From: Bipolaris cookei
Lineage: Eukaryota > Ascomycota > Dothideomycetes > Pleosporales > Pleosporaceae
Reading direction: 5' to 3'
NCBI GenBank assembly: GCA_002286855.1
Contig: NRSV01000043.1
Span: forward strand, 248,001-312,000
DNA: 64,000 nt
Shown piece after piece: positions 9,991 through 19,930 of the stretch (positions within the stretch are counted from its first letter, which is position 1; every line of letters begins with the position of its first letter). Both the position numbers and the translations under genes were made by a program. The notes under the pieces were generated by a model. That model had not been told where the DNA came from. It ran no database searches and worked only from the letters and a program-made list of their open reading frames with translations.

Positions 9991-10265
9991 ATTGGCGGCC
10001 CAAGGTGGTTTTTGTCGTCAATGGCACACAGAACGAGGGGAAAGTGGTGGGCGGGAGCGTCGTTTGCGGGCGAGGTTGCTGAGGTTCACTGCGGTCGGCA
10101 AAGGGAAGCTACCACCGACCCTGATGCTTGGCAGGGCAGGGCAGGCGCGACCGCGGCCCTTGCAACGCGACTTCCCCCCAGGTCTGACGCGAACCGCAGA
10201 CACGCCTTCACGAAATCACTTGACACGCCTGCAAGACGCCGCTTGCGCCTTATTGAATGGTGAAA
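9991..10265. promoter_or_regulatory. Divergent promoter with two MBF-type ACGCGA sites
   Basis: The 275-bp shared promoter of NDUFB7 (-) and the Mbp1-like gene (+). It contains ACGCGA at 10165-10170 and again at 10187-10192 (TGACGCGAA), 22 bp apart. ACGCG is the core of the MCB element bound by MBF in yeasts, so the Mbp1-like factor may control its own gene. Function is inferred from the motif only. Confidence 0.4.
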
Positions 10266-12531
10266 ATGCCCCCGGCACCCGATGGCAAGATATATTCGGC
10301 GACCTACAGTAATGTGCGTAGCGACAAACCGCCCTCTGCCTGCCGAATGTCCCTCGATGCTACTTGACTGCCATAGCTACTATCACTCCACCATGACCTC
10401 CCTGCTAACACACGCCTAAGGTCCCCGTCTATGAGTGCAATGTCAACGGCCACCATGTCATGCGCCGCCGCGCCGATGACTGGATCAATGCTACACATAT
10501 TCTCAAAGTAGCTGACTATGACAAGCCAGCGCGAACGCGTATCCTGGAGCGCGAGGTGCAAAAGGGCGTACACGAGAAGGTGCAGGGTGGATATGGCAAA
10601 TACCAAGGCACATGGATACCCCTCGAGGAAGGGCGCGGGCTCGCAGAGCGCAACGGCGTGCTGGACAAGATGCGCGCCATCTTCGACTATGTGCCAGGTG
10701 ACAGGAGCCCGCCTCCTGCGCCCAAGCATGCGACGGCTGCGTCGAATCGCATGAAGCCACCCAGGCAGACGGCAGCAGCGGTGGCGGCTGCGGCTGCGGC
10801 AGCTGCTGTGGCTGCGGCTGCAAGTCACAATGGTAAATTTGTCTATTTGCTTGAATCTATCCAGTCTCCTGTTGATGCAATCATGTGAGAGAATTTGCGC
10901 TGATGTATTGTGCAGCACTCATGAGCAATTCGCGGTCGCAAGCCAGCGAAGACCCATATGAAAACTCGCAGGCCAGGTCGCAAATCTACCGCGAGGACAC
11001 ACCGGGCAACGAGACAGTGATTTCAGAGTCGATGCTGGGTGACGCCGATCTAATGGATATGTCGCAATATTCGGCCGACGGTAACAGAAAGCGGAAGAGG
11101 GGGACGGACCAAATGTCTTTACTAGACCAGCAACACCAAATATGGGCAGACCAGCTACTGGATTACTTCATGCTGCTGGACCACGAAGCAGCCGTATCAT
11201 GGCCGGAACCACCGCCAAGCATCAACCTAGACCGACCGATTGACGAAAAAGGCCATGCGGCGATGCACTGGGCAGCGGCCATGGGTGACGTCGGTGTGGT
11301 CAAGGAGCTGATACATCGAGGAGCACGTTTAGACTGTCTATCGAACAACTTGGAGACGCCTTTGATGCGCGCCGTCATGTTCACCAACAACTTCGACAAG
11401 GAGACGATGCCGAGTATGGTCAAGATATTCCAGCAGACGGTGCACAGGACAGACTGGTTTGGCAGTACTGTTTTCCACCATATTGCAGCGACTACAAGCA
11501 GTTCAAACAAGTATGTTTGTGCGAGATGGTATCTTGACTGCATCATCAACAAGCTCTCGGAAACGTGGATACCGGAAGAAGTCACGAGGCTTTTGAATGC
11601 AGCGGACCAGAACGGTGACACGGCCATTATGATTGCTGCACGCAACGGTGCAAGAAAATGCGTACGAAGCCTGTTGGGACGAAACGTAGCAGTGGACATC
11701 CCGAACAAGAAGGGCGAGACTGCCGACGACCTGATCCGAGAGCTCAATCAAAGACGACGTATGCATGGCCGAACGCGGCAGGCCTCGTCATCGCCGTTTG
11801 CGCCAGCACCAGAGAACCGACTGAATGGAGATGTTCCTCACTTTGACGGTGGGCCGCTCATGTCGGTACCCGTTCCTAGCATGGCAGTTCGAGAGTCAGT
11901 GCAGTACCGGTCACAGACTGCTTCACACTTGATGACCAAAGTAGCGCCCACGTTGCTGGAAAAGTGCGAGGAACTAGCAGCGGCATACGAGACAGAGTTA
12001 CAAGAGAAGGAAGCAGAGTTCTTCGACGCCGAACGTGTAGTCAAGCGGCGGCAAGCAGAGCTAGAGGCTGTACGGAAGCAAGTAGCGGAGCTGCAGAGCA
12101 TGTCAAAGGGGCTGCATATTGATCTCAATGATGAAGAGGCGGAGCGGCAACAAGAAGACGAGCTGCGGCTATTAGTGGAAGAAGCAGAGTCGCTCTTGGA
12201 GATTGAACAAAAAGCGGAGCTGCGGCGACTGTGCAGCAGCATGCCGCAGCAAAACACCGATAGCTCGCCAGTGGACATTACGGAGAAGATGCGTCTGGCG
12301 CTACTGCTGCACCGAGCACAGCTGGAGCGGAGAGAGCTGGTCAGAGAAGTGGTGGGCAACTTGAGCGTGGCGGGCATGAGCGAGAAACAGGGCACGTACA
12401 AGAAGCTGATTGCAAAAGCACTAGGGGAGCGGGAAGAAGACGTTGAGTCAATGCTGCCCGAGATCCTGCAGGAGTTAGAAGAGGCAGAGACGCAAGAGCG
12501 GGCCGAAGGACTGGAGGGCAGCCCGGTGTGA
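10266..12531 (+). CDS. MBP1: Mbp1/Swi4-like APSES-ankyrin transcription factor (MBF subunit)
   Basis: DNA-binding subunit of the MBF/SBF-type complex that drives G1/S genes in the nucleus. Exons 10266..10313, 10421..10832 and 10916..12531 give 691 residues. The first exon (MPPAPDGKIYSATYSN) is outside any long open frame but is needed to complete the APSES/KilA-N domain, which runs about residues 10-110 (VPVYECNV, RRRADDWINATHILKVADYD, KGVHEKVQGGYGKYQGTWIPL). A poly-Ala run follows (~residues 128-147). Ankyrin repeats occupy the middle (GHAAMHWAAAMGDVGVVKEL, TPLMRAVM, QNGDTAIMIAARNGARKCVRSLL), then a linker and a C-terminal Glu/Arg-rich coiled coil likely to bind a Swi6-like partner. APSES plus ankyrin excludes StuA-type factors and Swi6 itself. 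Choice between Mbp1 and Swi4 naming is convention only. Confidence 0.93.
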
Positions 12532-13463
12532 TTCGAGCAGCTTGGTCAGATGTCTGCCACCGACGTTTTTGATTCCCCCGGCGCATTCTTTCTTGGTTGT
12601 TGGGCTATGATTTAGGGAGGACGGATAGGGTAACGAGCACTTTACGACCGAGATAACAGCACTGCTAGCTCCTAACGGACGCACGGAATCGTGATCACTT
12701 TTGTTTCTGTTATCGGTCATGCTGTCATTGTTGGGCTTCAGCACATAGGAGTATGTCGAAAATAACCTACTGGTGTCCCCCACGGGGCTTGGAGGCTGCT
12801 TCTATCCATCTATACTAGGACAAGCAAGTCACTTGATGGTGCATGGAGGATGCAGAATTTGGTCATCTGAGAGACGTGGACAGCAGGCAAGGCCACTCGT
12901 GAAGCTGGGTTGTGATTCGACTATGCATGCAGCTAAAGTATGACGTGATGACGGCAGGACAGCGGCATGTCACGTCAAATTACCAAGGGGTTTTGAGGAC
13001 GAAAAAATATTCAAAAGGCGACTTGTGGTGTTTGTATAAGGTAAACGATGAGTAATAAGACGGAAAATACAACTGGAGGCAGACTTGGCTGAGACGGGGA
13101 GATTGGATGCGAGGGAAAAGACGCGTAGGCGGCAAGTGGGCTCAGCTGCGATTGGGCCGTGGGGGAGGTGGAGAGTCAGGTCAGCGGAGTTTGCACGGAG
13201 GTTACGGCATGCAGGGGGCTTGGCCGTGTTGCAGTAGTACGCGGCTGCGATGCCACCAGGCACCTGAAGACAGATATCGCCAGTCGCCAGTCACGACTAC
13301 TAAGCATTTGACGCCTGCGCCGGAACCAAGCAAACCAATTCCCACAAAAAGACACCGCCACACATTCCCCCCTGGCCACCTCCCACGCTGCAGCCCCCCA
13401 GGCCCACCCACCCATCACCTGCCACTCGGTGCGGCCTCTTGCTCTGCCCAACACTCGCCTTAT
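12532..13463. other. Intergenic region upstream of the EamA transporter
   Basis: 932 bp between two tandem plus-strand genes. The transporter frame stays open back to ATG 13107, but those 119 codons are low-complexity and are taken as leader. An ACGCGT (MCB-like) hexamer lies at 13121-13126. Nothing else seen. Confidence 0.45.
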
Positions 13464-15039
13464 ATGCCTGAGTCGATTCCACTACGCAAGAAGCCCCCAG
13501 CAACTCCTCGCACCCTCGCCCACACACTCTCCGACGACTTCAGCCTTGTCTCCGCCTCCAACGCGCGCCATCTCTCGCGCTCACGCTCCTCCTCACGACA
13601 GCCGCGCAACCCAGCCCGAGACTTTGACGATTGGGATGACCACGACCCAGCCATGCCCTCCGACCTGAGACCCTCCCTCGAGCGCCCCGATGGCCGCGCA
13701 AACTCGCCTCTGCTGGGGCGCAAAACCGAAGACGACACTGTTGACGAGGGCCTGCTGAGCAGGAGCACACACCACTTTCATGAGCGAGACCCAGAGACAC
13801 AGGCAAAGCTCGAGACACGGAGAAAGTACACGTATGCTGCTTTTTTGCTGGCCCTGAGTCTGATCAGCTTCACTGTGCAGACGGAGACGGCTGTGTACAT
13901 CCAGCACCAGCTCAAATGGGAGAAGCCGTATTGCATGTTGTACATGACCCATGGCTCCTGGGTTGTGCTCTGGCCTGCAACTCTTGCCCTACTCCGTCTT
14001 CAGCATTGGAGCGAGCCGTGGCCAACGTTTTGGCGCAGACACGTCCACGTACTGCGCCAGACAGCCCTCATGGTCCAGCACCAGACGCTCCACCCTACGC
14101 CTCGGCAATCCCAAGTATCACCCGTCCGGTACATGGTGAAGATGACGGCTTTCATTACATGCGCTTTGACTCTTGCAGGAGGCAGTTGGTATGTCGCCGT
14201 TAACATGACAACTGCCAGTGACCTGACGGCCATTTACAACTGCTCTGCCTTCTTCGCCTACGCCTTCAGCATCCCCATCCTTCATGAAAAGGTGCGCGCC
14301 AGCAAGATATTGGCTGTGGCCATTGCCATTGCCGGTGTTTTTATTGTGGCATACGGCGATCAGGCGCCCGCAAAGCACGGCTCCAAGTCTGGCGGCGGGG
14401 CCGGCGGTGACAAGGCGCCGCCCTCACAAGAAGCTGAGAACCGCGCCTTTGGCAACTTAGTCATTGGCGTTGGTAGTGTCTTGTACGGTCTCTACGAGGT
14501 CTTGTACAAGCGGCTGGCTTGTCCGCCCGAGGGCGCTGCACCAAACAAGGGCGTCATCTTTGCAAATCTGTTTGGCAGCTTGATTGGCGCATTTACTTTG
14601 AGTGTGCTGTGGATTCCATTGCCATTGCTCCACTGGTTGGGCTGGGAAGTCTTTGAGCTGCCCAAGGGAGAACAAGCATGGATGATGGCCATTAGCGTTT
14701 TAGCAAATGCCAGTACGTCTCTTTTTTCCTTTATTCCGACTTTCCTAAACACAAATACTAACTTTTCGAACTCTAGCCTTTTCCGGAGCCTTTCTCGCCC
14801 TCATTTCCCTTACATCGCCGGTCCTTTCTTCGGTCGCGGCACTTCTTACTATTTTTATCGTTGCGCTTGTCGACCAGTTGCTTCCTCCGCCACTCAACTC
14901 GCCGCTTACGCCCGCCGCTATTGTCGGCGGTCTTTTAATCATTGGGGCTTTTGGTCTCTTGTCTTGGGCTTCGTATAAGGAAATGGATGAAGAGCGGAGG
15001 CATAAACTTGAAGAGGCTCCTAGCGAGTTGGACGATTAG
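13464..15039 (+). CDS. EamA/DMT-superfamily transporter (SLC35F-like)
   Basis: Multi-pass membrane protein of the drug/metabolite transporter superfamily; related fungal proteins sit in vacuolar or Golgi-type membranes and substrates are mostly unknown. Exons 13464..14712 and 14777..15039 give 503 residues; the 64-bp intron is GTACGT...CTCTAG. Residues 1-120 are polar, Ser/Arg-rich and probably cytosolic. About ten hydrophobic segments follow, beginning YAAFLLALSLISFTV; others include FITCALTLAGGSWYVAV, a paired segment ending SIPILHEKVRASKILAVAIA with the EamA-type Glu-Lys after the helix, FANLFGSLIGAFTLSVLWI, and the second-exon helices (SPVLSSVAALLTIFIVALVD and GGLLIIGAFGLLSWASYKE). A cytosolic Gly/Lys loop (KHGSKSGGGAGGDK) splits the two halves. 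Start ATG 13464 (MPESIPLRKK) is chosen because the upstream frame looks non-coding. Substrate not assignable. Confidence 0.88.
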
Positions 15040-15931
15040 AAGGGGAGGCTCTCTGTTTTCTTACATTGGCGTCTTTAGAAAAAAGAGAGAGCGGCTGTAT
15101 GATGGCTTCAGCAGTTGCACTTTTACCTCTGCTTCCTTTCGATCTTCATTTCTCTTGGATTCACAACAAGGTCATTCGCTTATCGGACCTTTGACCGGTT
15201 TCTTGAATCTTGGCCGCGACGTTATTTGCATCTTCGAGCATTGTTTTGCAACTTGGAAATTCGCTCTATAGACCACTTATTTTTTATATCTCTTTTTATC
15301 TATCAGGCGGCAAATCAGAGGCAGCGGTGTGTAACATTTGACGAGAAAGAGCATTGTTGGGTTGCCTGTTGGCAAATCTACTAGAGGGGCGTTATCCGTG
15401 GCGTTTCCATACCGGTGCAGACTAAGAAGTCTTACTGTCTTTCTGTTTTTCAAAAATCCAAAGCTTGGTTCTTCGTGGGAGTTTTTTTTGATCGTTTTGA
15501 GTGAGCAAGATGTCGGGGCAGAGAATAACAAGAGAGAGCTTCTTTAAGGAGGTCAAGGTAGATATTACCATTGAGAATAGCATTTAACAGTACGAGGCTC
15601 TAGAAGAAAAACATATGAAAATAAAGATGCTTCAAAAACTTGGTAGGCCGAACGGGGACACAAGACGAAGATACATGTCTCCATTCTCACGTGAGGATAG
15701 GCAGTGCAAAAGAGCGGTATGACTGAAGAGTAACGGGGGCAACAGCGCATACACTAGCCATCAGACAATGTTCGCGAAGTTTCGATACACTGCCCTGCCG
15801 TACATGTCAAATTCTTGGTGTGGCATCGCAATGGCGTAGGCCGGCGCCCTGACCCGCTCCTCTCCTCTACCTTAGATACATTAGCATCATAGTACAAGCA
15901 CATATCTTCAACCTGAACATACTACAATACC
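15040..15931. other. Intergenic region
   Basis: 892 bp between two plus-strand genes; T-rich 3' UTR-like sequence after the transporter, then the PTPA promoter. No RNA gene or repeat recognised. Confidence 0.4.
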
Positions 15932-17206
15932 ATGACACAGACACAACCCACCGCACCACCCGATCTCAGCGCCAAACTCCCCAAGCTCATTCCACGCAGA
16001 CGCGCCCCCACGACGCGAGAACCGCCTTCTGCCCCTCCCCCGCCGACACCCTCGCTCCCCGCGCCCCCAAACCTAGCGCAGCACACATACGTCCACCCGT
16101 CGCGCCGCATCCTCAGTCCCCAAGACCACAAGCTCTTCTTACACAGCAAAACATGCACACTCATCGAAGCCTTTATCTTCGGCATCGCCGACGCCGTCCG
16201 CAATAGAAGCATATCGAGCGTGCGCGATGGCGACGAAGCAACCACCACAATCAAAACCATAGTCTCGATACTCCGCTCCGCCGAAGAGATCCTCTCAACA
16301 TGCCCACCCGAAGACACCGGCTCCCGCTTTGGAAACCCCATGTTCCGCTCTTTCCTCGACGAGCTCGAAAAAGCGCTGCCAGTCTGGCACGAGCAACTGG
16401 GTCTGCACAACACCGCGCAAATCGAAGAAGTATCAACGTACCTCCGCCACTCCTTCGGCAACCGCCAACGCATCGACTACGGTTCCGGACATGAACTCAA
16501 TTTCTTCCTCTGGCTCCTGTGCCTCAATCGCTTAGGCTACCTTCCCCCGGCTACCTTCCCCGCCCTTGCCCTCGTCGTCCTCCCCGCCTACCTCCGCCTT
16601 ATGCGCCGCATCCAAGAAGCATACTACCTCGAGCCCGCAGGCTCCCACGGTGTCTGGGGCCTCGATGATTACCAATTCCTACCCTTCCTATTCGGTGCAG
16701 CACAGCTCCTGCACCACCCTTACATCACGCCGAAATCCATCCACAACGCGCTTGTGCTGGAGGAGGAAGGCAAAGAGTTTCTTTACCTCGATCAGATTGC
16801 GTTCGTGAATAGCGTGAAGAATGTTGAGGGCTTGCGATGGCATTCGCCTATGCTAGATGATATTTCTTCGGCCAAGAATTGGGCCAAGATTGAGGCGGGC
16901 ATGCGCAAAATGTTTCGCAAAGAGATTTTGGAGAAGTTGCCGGTTATGCAGCATTTTTTGTTTGGGAGCTTGGTGGCTGCGGTTGAGGGGATGAGTGTAG
17001 AGGATGAGGCTGGGGCGGATAAGGAAGAGGAAGGGGCGGAGGGCGGAGAGGTACAGGTATTTGATGATGAAGCGGGTAAGAGACATGTGCATGCGGGTGT
17101 GGGATGGGGCGACTGCTGTGGTATTCGTGTACCGGCGGCTGTGGGAGCGGAAGGTGAGGCGAGGAAAGGTGGTGCAAGGGGCTTGAGGAGAGTGCCGTTT
17201 GATTGA
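15932..17206 (+). CDS. Serine/threonine phosphatase 2A activator (PTPA, Rrd-type peptidyl-prolyl isomerase)
   Basis: PTPA proteins are prolyl isomerases that activate PP2A catalytic subunits in cytosol and nucleus. Single exon, 424 residues, close to fungal Rrd proteins. After a Pro-rich N-terminus (~1-55) the all-helical PTPA domain shows the family blocks SRRILSPQDHKLFL, FIFGIADAVRNRS, FGNPMFRSFLDEL, YLRHSFGNRQRIDYGSGHE, LNFFLWLLCLNRLG, RIQEAYYLEPAGSHGVWGLD, DDYQFLPFLFGAAQLLHHPY and ITPKSIHN; the GSGHE and GVWGLDDY segments line the peptide/ATP pocket in known structures. An acidic insert (residues ~355-378) precedes GWGDCCGIRVPAAVG and the terminal LRRVPFD. Whether it is the Rrd1 or Rrd2 paralogue cannot be settled here. 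It converges on the Gpx gene with 210 bp between stops. Confidence 0.93.
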   Translation: MTQTQPTAPPDLSAKLPKLIPRRRAPTTREPPSAPPPPTPSLPAPPNLAQHTYVHPSRRILSPQDHKLFLHSKTCTLIEAFIFGIADAVRNRSISSVRDGDEATTTIKTIVSILRSAEEILSTCPPEDTGSRFGNPMFRSFLDELEKALPVWHEQLGLHNTAQIEEVSTYLRHSFGNRQRIDYGSGHELNFFLWLLCLNRLGYLPPATFPALALVVLPAYLRLMRRIQEAYYLEPAGSHGVWGLDDYQFLPFLFGAAQLLHHPYITPKSIHNALVLEEEGKEFLYLDQIAFVNSVKNVEGLRWHSPMLDDISSAKNWAKIEAGMRKMFRKEILEKLPVMQHFLFGSLVAAVEGMSVEDEAGADKEEEGAEGGEVQVFDDEAGKRHVHAGVGWGDCCGIRVPAAVGAEGEARKGGARGLRRVPFD

Positions 17207-17416
17207 GATTTTTGTATGGCATGAAGTGGACTGGCATTTTTTGATACGAATACCCAAAAGAAAGAAACAGACTGCAAATCACTTTGGCATAGACGTGTTC
17301 ATACCAACAAACCCTCTAAATCCAACAATTAACCATTCATTCTGTTCCCTTTATATTGCATATTTAGTGGTATCAATGCCTACTCTCCCTCCCCCTTCCT
17401 CTCCATCAACTATCCC

Positions 17417-18093
17417 TTATTTCTTGCTCAACTCCTTCTCAATCTCCGCCTTGAGATCCTCAGGCTTCTTCGTACTCGCCCACCGTCCCTTGACCTTGCC
17501 ATCCCGTCCAACAAGGAACTTTTCAAAATTCCACTTGACACGCTTGAGGCCCATGAGACCGGGCTTTTCGTTCTTGAGCCATTCGAAGGCAGGGTCTGCG
17601 GTTGAGCCGTTGACCTGTTCAAATCATACACATATTAGTCAAAAAGTCTCCATATTATCTTGTATAGTCGTACTTCCGCGGCACAGCAACAACGGCAGCG
17701 CACCGTGAAGCTAGCAAAAAAAGAAGATGGGGGAGGGGGGAACAACGTACATCAATCTTGCCCAACACCGGAAAACTAACACCATAATTCACCTGGCAAA
17801 ACTCCTGAATTTCCTCGTTTGTCCCCGGATCCTGACCGCCAAACTGGTTGCAAGGGAAACCGAGGATTTCAAAGTCGTCCGGGTATTTGGATTTGATGTC
17901 TTTGTAGAGCTTTTCGAGGCCTTCGAATTGAGGGGTGAAGCCGCATTTAGAGGCCGTGTTTACCACGAGGACGACTTTGTTAGAGAGTTGAGAGAGGTCG
18001 TAGGGTTGGCCCTTTTCTGTGAGGGGAGAGAGGATGGGTTAGCGGGGGAGCATGCGGAGGGGAGGGAGGTATGGCGGAAGAGAAGACAGTAGG

Positions 18094-18140
<47 letters not shown>

Positions 18141-18268
18141 TCGCAGGGACAACGAAATTCTGCTTCCTCTTCTTCATGTATACATCCTCGACGTAAAACG
18201 GCGGAGAGGGAGAGGGCAAACTCACTATCCTTTGGCTTAAATTCGTAAAAGCTCGTCGCAGAAGCCAT
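17417..18268 (-). CDS. GPX3: Glutathione-peroxidase-like thiol peroxidase (Gpx3/Hyr1 family)
   Basis: Reduces hydroperoxides, usually with thioredoxin, and in yeast Gpx3 also relays the peroxide signal to a bZIP factor. Exons 18226..18268, 17751..18016 and 17417..17614 give 168 residues, the normal size. Peroxidatic Cys39 is in NTASKCGFTPQ (Cys, not selenocysteine); FPCNQFGGQ supplies Cys70 and the catalytic Gln, EFCQVNYG holds Cys88, the counterpart of the yeast resolving Cys, and VKWNFEKFLV completes the Trp/Asn tetrad. Intron 1 (18017..18225) is long and contains a (TG)22 tract; intron 2 is 17615..17750. Start ATG 18268 gives the standard cytosolic form (MASATSFYEF). The frame stays open 109 codons upstream to ATG 18595 with a basic Ser/Arg/Ala-rich sequence that could be a mitochondrial presequence. 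Confidence 0.93.
18095..18138 (+). repeat. (TG)22 microsatellite in Gpx intron 1
   Basis: An uninterrupted 44-bp TG repeat, (CA)n on the sense strand of the Gpx gene, inside its first intron. Such tracts vary in length between isolates. Confidence 0.95.
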
Positions 18269-19930
18269 GGTCGCGTATACTCTTTTTTTCCAACTCTTAT
18301 TAATCTCAGACAATCTTACAGCGCCGATACGTGTCGCAGTAGCAGCAGCAAAAGCAGTAGTATTCGCAGCAAAAGTCGCAGAGGTAGCTGTAGAGGTAGC
18401 AGGCCGACACAAGGTTAATAAGCTCGGAGGCGCCCTCGCCCTCGCAACAAACTCACAACGCGGGGCAGTGCTCAAGCTTCTAGCCCCTCGCCGGATTCCT
18501 AATCCCACTCCACCCGCTCTACACCACCACCGGACATGTGACACCACCGCCGCACCAGCCGCACCCTCGGACATCCTACTACCCAACATCATCATACCGT
18601 ATTCTCGCTATTCCAACCTGCAGTGTATCACCCTGACTCCGTGTGTCCGGGCTGAAATGGAACGATTACTACGTGCAGTCCGGACCCTCTGGGCTGACAA
18701 GATGCAAAAAAGGTATGATTCCAAATGACCCGTTCGGACAGTTAACAAGCACCCAAAGTATGGTATGGTATGTGCGTGACGGAACACCGCGATGGCGCTT
18801 AACCCCCCGCCAAAAAACAGAAGAAGTCGACCGAGGATATTGGCTGGGAAAGAAACGCAGCGGGTCGCTTTTTCTTTCTTTCTCTCGAGGTACGTGCGTA
18901 CGAGTCTCGCAATATCGGCTGACTCGGCTTCTATTGCAGAGCTGCTACATACATACTTTACCTGCGTAGTATGGGCTATGTAACATGCGGTATGCACACA
19001 CATACGGAGTTAAAAAGAAAGACGTGATAATTCGTCGTGCAACTTTGATCCTGGTGCAGAGTGAATGACGTAGGAGGGCTGGTGATTGCTGCATTAGGGC
19101 CGAGCCTTGGACAAAAACCTTGCTGGGCGATAAGCTGGGATTCGGCCCGATTAAGTATGCTGCATGCATGTGCGGAGAGGGGTACTGGAGGGGCACACAT
19201 ACGGTGAGTGATTAAGGTTCACGCCAGAGGCTCGTGTTAGGATCCAGCACAATACACGCTTTCGCTCTCAAAATTCATGCGCATTGGATGAGAATTAAAC
19301 AAACGCCTTCTATTAAATATACAAAGTACAAAAGGAGGAGGGGCCACCAACTTCCGCAAAGCGGGCAATGATGGCCAATACAAGACTGACCTCTCTGAAT
19401 GGTCACCTCCTCCCTTCCCGATCCTAGTCTAGATGCCATTCGACGCCATGAATACAATGACAAAAAATACAAAGCTACAGCCTGATGGCAGGCTCCTCCG
19501 CTCACATCAGATTAATCAATCTCGAATATCGACCAAGACTCATGCCAACCATATTGCAATGAGTGAGGACCGCAGTCCATCTCCCCTCAAAGGGGTTCTC
19601 AGCTGTCGCCTTGACGGCAGACCAGCAATCCTTCGGCTTCCGAGTCCACGGCTGGGACAAAATCCTTGGGCTTATGCATCCTGTGGCTTGTATCCGGCAA
19701 TGTTCATCCATCCAGGGTCATGAGTGGGCATCCAGAGACTTGTGGCAAGTCTTGATCCTTCATCCGCGAGGCATGCGGGAATCCCATCCGGCTTTTGAAG
19801 AACGCGGAAAAGCAAAAACGCAAAAGTGCATATGTTGAAAAAAAGAGCAAGAGCAGAGGGGTCCTTGGGGTAACGACAAACCTATTTGGATGCGTCACGG
19901 CAAACCGACTCTACCAGACGTATCCTCCCT
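18269..19930. other. Intergenic region upstream of the Gpx gene
   Basis: 1.66 kb. The first 330 bp are the possible N-terminal extension of the Gpx (open in frame to 18595). The remainder has short shadow frames only. Nothing else recognised. Confidence 0.4.

Noticed and set aside
13107..13463. Upstream in-frame extension of the EamA transporter
   Set aside because: 119 open codons but low-complexity, Gly/Arg/Pro-rich and unlike a conserved N-terminus; kept as leader.
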